Shown here in pieces: positions 55,289-64,000 of a DNA stretch of 64,000 bases. The DNA is from Caulobacter sp. Root343 (GTDB lineage: Bacteria; Pseudomonadota; Alphaproteobacteria; Caulobacterales; Caulobacteraceae). Location of the stretch: NCBI RefSeq assembly GCF_001425745.1, contig NZ_LMDF01000001.1, positions 477,154-541,153 of the forward strand, given 5' to 3'. Position 1 is the stretch's first letter; every line of letters begins with the position of its first letter. Made by a program: the position numbers and the translations under genes. The notes beneath the pieces are model-generated. The model ran no database searches, was not told where the DNA came from, and saw nothing but the letters and a program-made list of their open reading frames with translations.

Positions 55289-55852
55289 CGCGCGCGGCCC
55301 GGCGCCGCTTTGGCGACCATGGCCTTCCAACCAGGCCTGGGCCATCTCGCACAGCCGTTCCGGCGGCGCGCTGGCGTCCAGCGCTAAGACCTCCTCGTCG
55401 GCGCCGGGCCGCTCGAGGGTGGCGAGCTGGCTGTCCAGCAGGCTGGCGGGCATGTAGTGGCCCGGGCGGCGGGTGAGCCGGCGCGAAAGCTCGTCGCGGC
55501 TGGCGTCCAGCAGTACGAAGCGCGTCGGGACCGAGATGACGCCGCGCAGGCGGTCGCGATAGCCGCGCCTCAGCGCCGAGCACGCCGCCACGACTGGTCC
55601 TCCCGACGTCGCGGCCTCGCCGATGGCCAGGCCCAGTCGGTCCAGCCAGGGCCAGCGGTCCTCGTCGTCGAGGGGGTGGCCGGCGCTCATCTTGGCGACC
55701 GCGCGTTCGTCATGGAAATCGTCGCCCTCCAGGAACGGGCAGCCGAACTCGCGGGCCAGCAGGGCGCCGAGCGTGGATTTTCCGCTTCCGCTCACGCCCA
55801 TGGCGATGACGGCGAACCCGGCAGGGCGTGCGAGGCTGGATGGCGACGGCAA
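55259..55852 (-). CDS. gntK: Gluconokinase
   Basis: Phosphorylates gluconate to 6-phosphogluconate for the Entner-Doudoroff pathway. The 197-residue P-loop kinase has Walker A MGVSGSGKSTLG, GDDFHDERAVAKMSAGHPLD, ACSALRRGYRDRLRG and the GntK-specific RPGHYMPASLLDSQLATLE. The C-terminus (RQSGAGPRASGHEPLSPA) is an unstructured tail that overlaps the end of the GntR gene. It lies between the GntR regulator and the giant lactonase-like proteins, consistent with use of an aldonate released outside. Confidence 0.95.
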   Translation of the reverse strand: MPSPSSLARPAGFAVIAMGVSGSGKSTLGALLAREFGCPFLEGDDFHDERAVAKMSAGHPLDDEDRWPWLDRLGLAIGEAATSGGPVVAACSALRRGYRDRLRGVISVPTRFVLLDASRDELSRRLTRRPGHYMPASLLDSQLATLERPGADEEVLALDASAPPERLCEMAQAWLEGHGRQSGAGPRASGHEPLSPA

Positions 55853-55949
55853 GCGGCCTCCTTGAAAGCGGGCGCCGGCTGGCGTGTCGATACACGCCGA
55901 GGGGACGAGCGCAGCCGGATTTCTACCGGCCGATCCGGAGGGACGTAAC

Positions 55950-55965
55950 TACGACCATGGTCGAG
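55950..55965. promoter_or_regulatory. TACGACCATGGTCG palindrome, site 1
   Basis: TACGACCATGGTCGAG upstream of the first beta-helix/propeller gene. It matches 14 of 16 bases of the perfect palindrome at 62246-62261. It lies about 60 bases before the gene start and opposite the start of gntK. It is a likely operator of the local GntR regulator. Confidence 0.6.
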
Positions 55966-56023
55966 GATGGTGGCCGCGCCCGGCCGATTTATCAGTACCG
56001 GTAGAGTAGCGTTGGGGAATGGC

Positions 56024-59000
56024 ATGAGAGCGATCCTGTTGTCGGCGATCCTGGTGGCGTCGACCCCCGTGATGGCGGCCGCCGCCACGAACTCCGTCCT
56101 CCTGTCCGCGCCGGACGATCCCCGCGCCGTTACGGTCAAGGGCGTCGGCGACGGTCGCGCCGACGACACCGAGGCCGTCCAGAAGGCCATCGACGCGGCG
56201 CGCGACAAGACCGGCCACGGCCTCGTCTTCCTGCCCTCGGGCCGCTATCGCCTGAGCCGCACCATCCTGGTGCCGCCGGGCGTGCGCATCTTCGGGGTCG
56301 GCGCCACGCGGCCGGTCTTCGTGCTGGGCGCCAACACGCCGGGGTTCCAGAAGGGCGTGGCCACGATGATCGCGTTCACGGGCGGCGACCAGTACCAGGT
56401 CGGCGACATCCCCGTGCCGGTCCCGACGGTCAGGCCCGAAACCCTGAAGGTGCGCGACGCCAATTCCGGCACCTTCTATTCGTCCATTGGCAATGTCGAC
56501 GTCGAGATCGGCGACGGCAATCCGGCCGCCGCCGCGGTCCGGTTCCGCATGGCCCAGCACGCCTTCCTCAGCCACATGGATTTCCGCCTGGGCTCGGCCT
56601 TCGCCGGGGTCTACCAGGCGGGCAACATCATGGAGGACGTCCACTTCCACGGCGGCCGCTACGGCGTCGTCACCGAGAAGACCTCGCCGGCCTGGCAGTT
56701 CACCCTGATCGACTCGACCTTCGACGGCCAGCGCGACGCGGCCATCCGCGAGCACGAGGTCGACCTGACCCTGGTCAATGTGGCGATCAAGAACACGCCG
56801 GTCGGGATCGAGATCGACCGCGGCTACAGCGACAGCCTGTGGGGCAAGAACGTCCGCTTCGAGAACGTCTCCAAGGCCGGGGTGGTCATCTCCGCCGAGG
56901 ACAACGTCTTCACCCAGGTGGGCTTCGAGAACGCCATCGCCTCCAACACCCCGGTGTTCGCCCGCTTCCGCGACAGCGCCAAGATCGTGGCCGGCAAGGG
57001 CCGCGCCTACAAGGTGGCCTCGTTCACCTATGGCCTGACGCTGCCGGGCCTGGGCAAGATGGGTGAGTACAAGACGCAGGTCGACCTGACCCCGCTGTCG
57101 GCTCTGCCGGCGGCTTCGGCGCCGGCCCTTCGCGCCCTGCCGCCGGTGGCCGAGTGGACCAACGTCAAGACCCTGGGCGTGAAGGGCGACGGCGTGACCG
57201 ACGACACCGCCGCCCTGCAGAAGGCGATCGACAGCCATCGCGTGCTCTATCTGCCGATCGGCTTTTACACGGTCACCGACACCTTGAAGCTACGGCCCGA
57301 CACCGTGCTGATCGGCCTGCACCCGGCCGTGACCCAGCTGGTCATTCCCGACAACAATCCGGGCCACGCCAACGTCGGCCCGGTGAAGCCGGTGCTCGAG
57401 ACGCCCAAGGGCGGCGACAATATCCTGTTCGGGCTGGGGATCTTCACCGGCCGCGTCAACCCGCGCGCCTCGGCGCTGCTGTGGCGGTCGGGCGCGACCT
57501 CGCAGGTCACCGACCTCAAGATCATGGGCGGCGGCGGCACGCCCACCGCCGACGGCAAGTCGCTGGGCGCGGCCCAGGCGCGCAGCGGCGATCCGGTCGC
57601 GGACGGCCGCTGGGACGCCCAGTATCCCAGCATCTGGGTGACCGACGGCGGCGGCGGCACGTTCGCCAATGTCTGGAGCCCCAACACCTTCGCTTCGGCG
57701 GGCTTCTACATCTCCGACACCAGCACGCCGGGCCATATCTACGAGGTGTCGGTCGAGCACCACGTGCGCAACGAGTTCGTGCTCGACAACGTCCAGAACT
57801 GGGAGTTCCTGGCCCCTCAGACCGAGCAGGAGGTCGGCGACGGCCCCGACGCCGTCTCGCTGGAGGTGCGCAACTCGCGCAACATCCTGTTCGCCAACTA
57901 TCACGGCTATCGGGTGACGCGGTCGTACCACCCCGCCGAGACGGCGGTGAAGCTGTTCAACTCGTCCGACATCCGCTTCCGCAACGTCCACATCAACGCC
58001 GAGAGCGGCGTCGCGCTCTGTGACACCATCGGCTGTGGCACCTATCTGCGGGCCAGCAAGTATCCGTTCGAGAACGCCATCCAGGACAAGACCCGTAAGC
58101 AAGAGGTGCGCGAGCGCGAGTTCGCGGTGCTCGACGTCACCGGTCAGCCCACGCCGGCCGCTCCGGCCAGCGACGGCAAGGCCCGCAAGCTGGAGACCGG
58201 TTTCTGGTCGATCTCCGGCGCGACCGTAGGCGCGGACGGGGCGCTCTATTTCATCGAGAAGCGGTTCCAGCGGATCTACCGGTGGACCCAGGCCAAGGGC
58301 CTGGAGGTGGTGCGCGACCACTCACTCGACCCCACGAACTTGGCGATCGACCGCTCGGGCAAGCTGCTGGTGGTGTCGTCCTATGGCCCGCAAGCCAGCG
58401 TCTATTCGATCGATCCCGCCGGCCCCAAGGACCAGCTGACCATGATCGCGCCGACGCCGTCGGCCCAGCGCCCCGGCGCGAAGACGCTGCTGCCGGTCAA
58501 CTGGTGGAACAATGGCGAATTCCGCGACCAGTACGACCCGGCCACGGACCATTTCACGACCCTGGCCGAGATGTTCGCCCGCGACGTCGGCACGCCCAAG
58601 GCGCAGGAATATGTCTCGCCCGATGGCAGCGTGTCGCTGCCAGCTTTCCGGGTGTGGCAGCAGGGACCGCCTGACCACGTCGGCTGGCGCTGGGCCGACA
58701 GTCTCCAGGCCAATGGCTTGATCAGCGGCGCGGTCGGGGAACGGGTCTTCGTCACCAACGGCTCGGAGAACAAAACCTATAGCGGCCAGATCGGACCGGG
58801 AGGGACGCTGACCGACCTGAAGGTGTTCGCCAACCGGGGCGGCGAGAGCGTCGCGGTCGACCGGCAAGGCCGGGTGTTCGTCGCCAACGGCCAGATCTTC
58901 CAGTACGGCCCCGACGGCCAACTGGTCGGCCGCATCGACGTTCCGGAGCGGCCGCTGCAACTGATCTTCGGCGGCGAAGACAAGAAGACCCTGTTCGTCC

Positions 59001-59035
59001 TCACCCATCACTCGCTCTACGCGGTGACGCCGTAA
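56024..59035 (+). CDS. Double beta-helix / SMP-30-like propeller protein, copy 1
   Basis: A 1003-residue exported protein with a signal peptide (MRAILLSAILVASTPVMAAA). Two pectate-lyase-3-type right-handed beta-helices start with VKGVGDGRADDTEAVQKAID (about residue 35) and VKGDGVTDDTAALQKAID (about residue 385). That doubling resembles GH55 beta-1,3-glucanases. The C-terminal third (about 700-1000) is a gluconolactonase/SMP-30-like propeller: GADGALYFIEKRFQRIYRW, DPTNLAIDRSGKLLVVSS and GGESVAVDRQGRVFVANG. I do not see the usual EGP metal glutamate, so lactonase activity is uncertain. A tandem paralogue follows. The GntR-type operator lies upstream and gntK is adjacent. Confidence 0.85.
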   Translation: MRAILLSAILVASTPVMAAAATNSVLLSAPDDPRAVTVKGVGDGRADDTEAVQKAIDAARDKTGHGLVFLPSGRYRLSRTILVPPGVRIFGVGATRPVFVLGANTPGFQKGVATMIAFTGGDQYQVGDIPVPVPTVRPETLKVRDANSGTFYSSIGNVDVEIGDGNPAAAAVRFRMAQHAFLSHMDFRLGSAFAGVYQAGNIMEDVHFHGGRYGVVTEKTSPAWQFTLIDSTFDGQRDAAIREHEVDLTLVNVAIKNTPVGIEIDRGYSDSLWGKNVRFENVSKAGVVISAEDNVFTQVGFENAIASNTPVFARFRDSAKIVAGKGRAYKVASFTYGLTLPGLGKMGEYKTQVDLTPLSALPAASAPALRALPPVAEWTNVKTLGVKGDGVTDDTAALQKAIDSHRVLYLPIGFYTVTDTLKLRPDTVLIGLHPAVTQLVIPDNNPGHANVGPVKPVLETPKGGDNILFGLGIFTGRVNPRASALLWRSGATSQVTDLKIMGGGGTPTADGKSLGAAQARSGDPVADGRWDAQYPSIWVTDGGGGTFANVWSPNTFASAGFYISDTSTPGHIYEVSVEHHVRNEFVLDNVQNWEFLAPQTEQEVGDGPDAVSLEVRNSRNILFANYHGYRVTRSYHPAETAVKLFNSSDIRFRNVHINAESGVALCDTIGCGTYLRASKYPFENAIQDKTRKQEVREREFAVLDVTGQPTPAAPASDGKARKLETGFWSISGATVGADGALYFIEKRFQRIYRWTQAKGLEVVRDHSLDPTNLAIDRSGKLLVVSSYGPQASVYSIDPAGPKDQLTMIAPTPSAQRPGAKTLLPVNWWNNGEFRDQYDPATDHFTTLAEMFARDVGTPKAQEYVSPDGSVSLPAFRVWQQGPPDHVGWRWADSLQANGLISGAVGERVFVTNGSENKTYSGQIGPGGTLTDLKVFANRGGESVAVDRQGRVFVANGQIFQYGPDGQLVGRIDVPERPLQLIFGGEDKKTLFVLTHHSLYAVTP

Positions 59036-59081
59036 GGGCCGGGTTATCGAGGACTATCAGGAAATCGAAGCTCCAAATCCT

Positions 59082-59125
59082 TGTCATCCGATCCGGGCTC
59101 TCCGCTGCGCCGCGGCCGGATGACA
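59082..59125. repeat. TGTCATCCG/CGGATGACA inverted repeat
   Basis: TGTCATCCG at 59082-59090 and CGGATGACA at 59117-59125 form a hairpin with a G+C-rich loop between the two giant genes. There is no T-run on the right, so it is either a weak terminator or a dispersed repeat. Confidence 0.65.
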
Positions 59126-59166
59126 GGGACAAAAGCGATCGTTCATCGAGTACGGATCCTATCGGC

Positions 59167-62100
59167 ATGAGAGCCTGGCTCGTCGCACTGACCGCGGCTT
59201 TGATCGCTCTGGCCTCAACCGCCGGGCCGGCCTTGGCGTCGACTTCGGTGTTGGCCACGGCGCCGGACGACCCGACCGCCGTCATGGTGCGGGGCAAGGG
59301 CGACGGCCGCGCCGACGACGGCCCCGCCATTCAGGCCGCGATCGACGCGGCGGCGGCCAAACCCGGCGGCGGTCTCGTCTTCCTGCCTTCGGGCCGCTAC
59401 CGGATCAGCAAGACGATCTTCCTGTGGCCGGGTGTGCGCGTGTTCGGCGTCGGCGCGACCCGCCCCCAGATCGTGTTGGGCGACGCAACGCCAGGCTTCC
59501 AGAAGGGCCTGGCTAACATGGTGATCTTCGCCGGCGGCAAGCCCGATCCGGCGCGGCGGGTGGCGTTCCCGCCGCCGGGCGGCGTGCCGTTCAACAAGGA
59601 CGTCCCCGACGCCAATCAAGGCACTTTCTATTCGGCGATGAGCAATATCGACTTCAAGATCGGGCGGGGCAATCCGGCGGCGACGGCGATCCGCTTCCAC
59701 GCCGCCCAGCACGCCTTCCTCAGCCACATGGACTTCGATATCGGCTCGGGCCTGGCGGGCCTGTACCAGGTCGCCAACGAGGCCGAGGACCTGCACTTCA
59801 AGGGCGGCCGCTACGGCATCCTGGCCGAGAAGCCGTCGCCGGCCTGGGGCTTCGTGCTGCTGGACTCGACGTTCGAAGGCCAGAGCGACGCGGCGATCCG
59901 CGAGCACGAGGCCGGCCTGACGCTGGTCAACGTCGCCATGCGCAACACGCCCGTCGGGATCGAGATCGACCGCGGCTACGGCGACTGGCTGTGGGGCAAG
60001 GACGTCCGCTTCGAGAACGTCTCGAAGGCCGCCGTCCTCATCTCCAACGAGAACAACGTCTACACCCAGGTCGGCTTCGAGAACGCCGTGGCCGCCAACA
60101 CGCCCGTGTTCGCCAGCTTCCGCGACAGCGGCAAGGTCGAGCAGGGCAGGGGCCGCGCCTACCGCGTCTCGTCGTTCACCTACGGCCTCACTCTGCCGGG
60201 CCTGGGCCGGATGGGCGAGTACAGGACGGAGATGAAGGCGGAGACCCTTCCCGGGCTGCCCGCGCCACGCGCGCCGGCCATCCGAGCACTGCCAGCCACC
60301 TCCGACTGGGTCAATGTCCGGACGCTGGGCGCCAAGGGCGACAACGCCACCGATGACACCGCCGCCATCCAGAAGGCGATCGACACCCACCGCGTCGTCT
60401 ATTTCCCCACCGGTTTTTACCAGGTCACCGACACCCTGCGGCTGCGGCCCGACACGGTCCTGATCGGCCTGCACCCCAGTCTGACCCAGATCGTCCTGCC
60501 CGACCGCGTTCCGGCCTATCAAGGCGTCAGCGCGCCCAAGGCGCTGGTCGCCTCGGCGGCCAAGGGCGACAACATCGTCTCGGGGCTGGGCCTCAACACC
60601 GGCGGCATCAATCCGCGCGCGACCGCTTTGCTGTGGACGGCCGGCGCCAATTCGCTGGTCGACGACGTCAAGTTCCAGGGCGGGCACGGGACCAATCTCG
60701 CCGACGGGAGCCGGCTCAACCCCTACAACGCCAACGCCACGGCCGACGCCGATCCGGCCAAGCGCTGGGCGGGGCAGTATCCCAGCCTGTGGGTGACCCA
60801 TGGCGGCGGCGGCACGTTCGCCAATATCTGGAGCCCCAGCACGTACGCCTATTCAGGCATCTACGTGTCCGACACCGACACGCCCGGCCATGTCTACCAA
60901 GCGTCGGTCGAGCACCACGTGCGCACTGAGATCAGCCTCAATCGGGTCGCCAACTGGGAGTTCCTGGCGCCGCAGACCGAAGAGGAGGCCGGGGAGGGTG
61001 AGGAGACCGTCTCGCTGGAGATCCGCGACTCCCACGACATCCTGGTCGCCAACTATCACGCCTATCGCGTGACGCGGACGCGACGTCCGGCGGCGGCGGC
61101 GGTCAAGCTCTACAACTCGCGGGACATCCGGTTCCGCAACGTGGCGGTCAACGGTGAAAGCGGCTTCAGCGGCTGCGACGAGAACGGCTGCACGACCTTC
61201 ACGCGCCTGACCAAGTATCCGTACGAGAACGCGATCCAGGACGTCACCAGCGGGTTGGAAGTGCGTGAGCGGCAGTTCGCCGTCTTGGATCTGACCGCCA
61301 ACCCGGCGCCGGTCGCGCCATCGGTCTTTCCCGCCGCCGCGCGGGTGGAAAAGCTGGCCGACGGCTTCTATTCGCTGGGCGGCGGCGCCGTGGACGTGGC
61401 CGGGACGCTCTACTTCACCGACCGCCGTCACCAGCGCATCTACAGCTGGTCGGCCGAGCGCAAACTGTCGATCGTGCGCGACAACACGCTGGATCCGATC
61501 AACCTGGCCGTCGACGGCTCGGGGAACATCCTGGTGCTGTCGTCGGACGGCCGCGACGGCACGGTCTATAGCTTCAAGCCGGGCGGTCCCGACGACGAGA
61601 TCACGATCATTCCGCCGACCCCGGCGTCCGCTCATCCGAGCGCGTCGACGGTGCTGCCGGTCAACTGGTGGAACAACGGCGAGTTCAAGGACCAACTGAA
61701 CCTCGAAACCTACCAGTTCACTACGCTCGCGGAGATGTTCGCGCGCGACATGGCGGCTCCGAAGGCCCGCGAATACGTCTCGCCGGACGGCAGCCTGGTC
61801 CTGCCGGCCTATCGGGTCATTCAGCAAGGGCCGCCGGACTTCCGGGGGCTTCGCTTCTCGGACGCGCTCGACACCTACGGTTTCACCACGGCTAGGCCGG
61901 GGCAGCGGGTGTTCGTCGCCAACGGTTCGGAGAACAAGACCTATAGCGGCCTGGTCGGCGAGCGCGGGGCGATCACCGACCTGAAGCCGTTCGCCAACCG
62001 GGGCGGCGAGAGCGTCGCGACGGACGGGGACGGGCGGGTCTATGTCGCCAACGGCCAGGTGTTCGTCTACGCGCCGGACGGTCGCGAACTGGGGCGCGTC

Positions 62101-62202
62101 GACATCCCTGAACGGCCGCTGCAGCTGGTCTTCGGCGGCCCCGACAAGCGGACCCTGTTTGTCCTGACTCACCACGCGCTCTATGCGGTGAGACGCCAAT
62201 AA
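59167..62202 (+). CDS. Double beta-helix / SMP-30-like propeller protein, copy 2
   Basis: A 1011-residue tandem paralogue of the preceding gene, similar along its entire length by eye. Signal peptide MRAWLVALTAALIALASTAG; helix starts VRGKGDGRADDGPAIQAAID and AKGDNATDDTAAIQKAID; propeller DVAGTLYFTDRRHQRIYSW, DPINLAVDGSGNILVLSS and GGESVATDGDGRVYVANG. Domain order is the same. Loops facing the first helix differ (for example GGKPDPARRVAFPPPGGVPF), suggesting different substrate range. Both copies keep YGLTLPGLG, TPGH(I/V)Y and VEHHVR motifs. The 131-base gap contains an inverted repeat, so it may have its own promoter or read from copy 1. Confidence 0.85.
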   Translation: MRAWLVALTAALIALASTAGPALASTSVLATAPDDPTAVMVRGKGDGRADDGPAIQAAIDAAAAKPGGGLVFLPSGRYRISKTIFLWPGVRVFGVGATRPQIVLGDATPGFQKGLANMVIFAGGKPDPARRVAFPPPGGVPFNKDVPDANQGTFYSAMSNIDFKIGRGNPAATAIRFHAAQHAFLSHMDFDIGSGLAGLYQVANEAEDLHFKGGRYGILAEKPSPAWGFVLLDSTFEGQSDAAIREHEAGLTLVNVAMRNTPVGIEIDRGYGDWLWGKDVRFENVSKAAVLISNENNVYTQVGFENAVAANTPVFASFRDSGKVEQGRGRAYRVSSFTYGLTLPGLGRMGEYRTEMKAETLPGLPAPRAPAIRALPATSDWVNVRTLGAKGDNATDDTAAIQKAIDTHRVVYFPTGFYQVTDTLRLRPDTVLIGLHPSLTQIVLPDRVPAYQGVSAPKALVASAAKGDNIVSGLGLNTGGINPRATALLWTAGANSLVDDVKFQGGHGTNLADGSRLNPYNANATADADPAKRWAGQYPSLWVTHGGGGTFANIWSPSTYAYSGIYVSDTDTPGHVYQASVEHHVRTEISLNRVANWEFLAPQTEEEAGEGEETVSLEIRDSHDILVANYHAYRVTRTRRPAAAAVKLYNSRDIRFRNVAVNGESGFSGCDENGCTTFTRLTKYPYENAIQDVTSGLEVRERQFAVLDLTANPAPVAPSVFPAAARVEKLADGFYSLGGGAVDVAGTLYFTDRRHQRIYSWSAERKLSIVRDNTLDPINLAVDGSGNILVLSSDGRDGTVYSFKPGGPDDEITIIPPTPASAHPSASTVLPVNWWNNGEFKDQLNLETYQFTTLAEMFARDMAAPKAREYVSPDGSLVLPAYRVIQQGPPDFRGLRFSDALDTYGFTTARPGQRVFVANGSENKTYSGLVGERGAITDLKPFANRGGESVATDGDGRVYVANGQVFVYAPDGRELGRVDIPERPLQLVFGGPDKRTLFVLTHHALYAVRRQ

Positions 62203-62245
62203 ACGCGCGGCTTCACGGCCACATCGGCGCGCGGATCGGCCGACG

Positions 62246-62261
62246 TACGACCATGGTCGTA
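62246..62261. promoter_or_regulatory. TACGACCATGGTCGTA palindrome, site 2
   Basis: A perfect 16-base palindrome 80 bases before the start of the last receptor gene, shared with site 1 at 55950-55965. It is the likely operator of the local GntR regulator. Confidence 0.65.
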
Positions 62262-62340
62262 ATGGTTCGCGCCTGTTTTGTCTGACAGATTCCCAGGAGG
62301 CCATCGTCGATGGACTCAAAGAAAAGAGGGAGGCGTCAGG

Positions 62341-64000
62341 ATGAGTGCTGGAGGTCGTGTACGGGGGGCATCGCCCTATTTGACCGCGTTGTTCGCCACG
62401 AGCGCGGTCGCGATGATCGTAGCGGCTGGCGCCGCGAGCGCGCAGACGGCGACGCCGTCGGAGTCGCCCACCGCCACCGTGTCGGAGATCGTCGTCACGG
62501 GGACGCGGATCCGGTCCACGGGCTTCACCGCGCCGACGCCGACCCAGGTCCTGGGCCAGGCCGACCTGGAGCGCGCCGCCCAGCCGAACATCTTCACCGC
62601 CATCACTCAGCTGCCATCGCTGCAGGGCTCGAGCGGCGCGACCACGGGCACGTTCAGCACCTCGAGCGGCCAGCAGGGCCTTAGCTCGTTCTCGCTGCGC
62701 GGCCTGGGCACCATCCGCACCTTGACCCTGCTGGACGGCCAGCGGGTCGTGCCGGCCAACGTCACGGGCGTTCCCGACATCAGCATGTTCCCGCAGCTGC
62801 TGGTCGAGCGGGTCGACGTGGTGACCGGCGGCGCCTCGGCGTCCTATGGCTCCGACGCGGTCGGCGGCGTCGTCAACTTCATCACCAACAAGCGGTTCGT
62901 GGGTCTGAAGACCAACGTCATGGCCGGCGTCACGACCTATGGCGACAACCACCAGTGGCTGGCCCAGGTCGCGGCCGGCAAGAACTTCATGGAAGACCGC
63001 CTGCACGTGCAGGTCAGCGGCGAATACGATTGGGAAGAGGGCGTGCCCCCCGGCGACTTCGGCGAGGATGCTCCGGGCAGCCGCGACTGGTACACCACCG
63101 CCACCCTGGTCAACCGCGGAATCACCAACGACGGCTCGCCGCAGTACCTGTATCGCGAGCACGCTCAGGCCTATCAGTACACCAAGTACGGCCTGATCAG
63201 CGCCGGCCCGCTGCAAGGCACGGCGTTCGACCAGAACGGCAATCCCTTCCCGTTCCAGTACGGCGGCGGCACGCCGACGAAGGCCGCCAATGGCGCGGTC
63301 ACGGGTTGCTACACGAACGGCGGCTTCTGCGTCGGCGGCGACCTGTCGGGCAATGTCGGCGTCGGCACGTCGCTGCAGTCGAAGATCAAGCGGATGAACG
63401 CCTATACGCGCGTCGGCTACGACATCGACGACAACAACGAGATCTACGGCACCTTCAACGCGGCCCGTGTGGAGAGCAGCAACCAGCCCAATCCGGGCGC
63501 GGCCACCACGGGCCTGACGATGTCGTGCTCGAACCCCTACCTGCCGGCGTCGATCGTCGCGGGCTGCGCAGCCAACGGCATCACCACCTTCACCTTCGGC
63601 ACGAGCAACGCGCTTCTGCCCCGCAACATCAGCGTCCATCCGACGCGGACCCAGTTCCGTGGAGTGATCGGGGCTGACGGCAAGTTCAACGCCCTGGGCA
63701 AGGAATGGAGCTACGACGCCTATTTCACCCACGGGCAGAACACGACGAACATCCACGTCCGCGACATCCTGCTGACGCCGCGCTATCGGGCGGCCGTCCA
63801 GGCGACGACGGTGAACGGCCAGATCGTCTGCGTCGATCCGGTGGCCCGCGCGAATGGCTGCGTGCCGATCAACATCTTCGGCGGGCAGCGGCCCAGCGAC
63901 GCCGCTCTGGCCTACATCACGCCCAAGAACGGCCCTTACCAGCACTCGGTGCAGAAGCAGGACGTCGCCAGCATCAACTTCAGCGGCGAGCCCTTCGCGC
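62341..64000 (+). CDS. TonB-dependent receptor, truncated by window edge
   Basis: The N-terminal 553 residues of an outer-membrane receptor that runs off the right end. The ATG at 62341 follows GGGAGG by about eight bases. Features in order: signal peptide (ALFATSAVAMIVAAGAASAQ), TonB box SEIVVTGTRIR, and plug (NIFTAITQLPSLQGSSGA ... SSFSLRGLGTIRTLTLLDGQ ... VERVDVVTGGASASYGSDAV). The barrel then begins. The shared palindrome upstream places it in the same regulon as the giant beta-helix proteins, so it probably imports the oligosaccharide or aldonate product. No STN domain. Confidence 0.92.
   Translation, partial: MSAGGRVRGASPYLTALFATSAVAMIVAAGAASAQTATPSESPTATVSEIVVTGTRIRSTGFTAPTPTQVLGQADLERAAQPNIFTAITQLPSLQGSSGATTGTFSTSSGQQGLSSFSLRGLGTIRTLTLLDGQRVVPANVTGVPDISMFPQLLVERVDVVTGGASASYGSDAVGGVVNFITNKRFVGLKTNVMAGVTTYGDNHQWLAQVAAGKNFMEDRLHVQVSGEYDWEEGVPPGDFGEDAPGSRDWYTTATLVNRGITNDGSPQYLYREHAQAYQYTKYGLISAGPLQGTAFDQNGNPFPFQYGGGTPTKAANGAVTGCYTNGGFCVGGDLSGNVGVGTSLQSKIKRMNAYTRVGYDIDDNNEIYGTFNAARVESSNQPNPGAATTGLTMSCSNPYLPASIVAGCAANGITTFTFGTSNALLPRNISVHPTRTQFRGVIGADGKFNALGKEWSYDAYFTHGQNTTNIHVRDILLTPRYRAAVQATTVNGQIVCVDPVARANGCVPINIFGGQRPSDAALAYITPKNGPYQHSVQKQDVASINFSGEPFA

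Noticed and set aside
60853..63945. 1030-codon open frame opposite the second giant gene and last receptor
   Set aside because: Antisense to two supported genes, with no motif.

Overview
The window is G+C-rich (about 65-70%) alphaproteobacterial DNA, most likely from a Caulobacter or a close relative. The pointers are five TonB-dependent receptors (TBDRs; a sixth runs off the right edge), a fused IolC-DUF2090 protein, an RpiR-type inositol regulator, Tat-exported enzymes and dense inverted repeats between genes. The genus is inferred from gene style; no database was searched. I see no rRNA, tRNA, CRISPR array or complete insertion sequence.

Layout. 0.2-6.6 kb: a periplasmic trehalase; a cobalamin riboswitch before a corrinoid adenosyltransferase and a DUF1636 protein; a nested inverted repeat; a DUF3626 gene of lower G+C; a class A penicillin-binding protein. 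6.8-6.9 kb: tandem hairpins ending in a terminator, a candidate small RNA. 6.9-29.4 kb: a phytate and myo-inositol region. It holds two phytases of unrelated folds reading apart from one intergenic region, inositol dehydrogenase, the regulator IolR, iolC-DUF2090/iolD/iolE/iolB/iolA, a GlpT/UhpT-type organophosphate:phosphate antiporter coupled to an inositol monophosphatase, a TBDR and a triosephosphate isomerase paralogue. A separate TBDR with a PepSY protein and two-component system sits inside it. One family of operator-like sequences lies before the inositol units, one phytase, the antiporter and the TBDR. Together the genes can be read as: phytate dephosphorylated outside the cytoplasm, inositol phosphate or inositol imported, the last phosphate removed inside, and inositol degraded to DHAP and acetyl-CoA.

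29.5-44.2 kb: an organosulfur acquisition region: flavin reductase, flavin-dependent monooxygenase, GST, four-domain rhodanese, cysteine-dioxygenase-like protein, TBDR, an SsuABC-like transporter, a DszC-like acyl-CoA-dehydrogenase-fold enzyme, two carbon-processing enzymes, a LysR regulator and an FAD/NAD(P)-binding protein. 44.3-53.9 kb: a FecI/FecR/transducer-TBDR cell-surface signalling unit followed by two Tat-exported enzymes, a propeller-amidohydrolase and a flavin amine oxidase. 53.9-64 kb: a broken LuxR gene, a GntR regulator, gluconokinase, two tandem giant beta-helix/propeller proteins and a truncated TBDR. A shared palindrome marks the first giant gene and the last TBDR as a likely common regulon.
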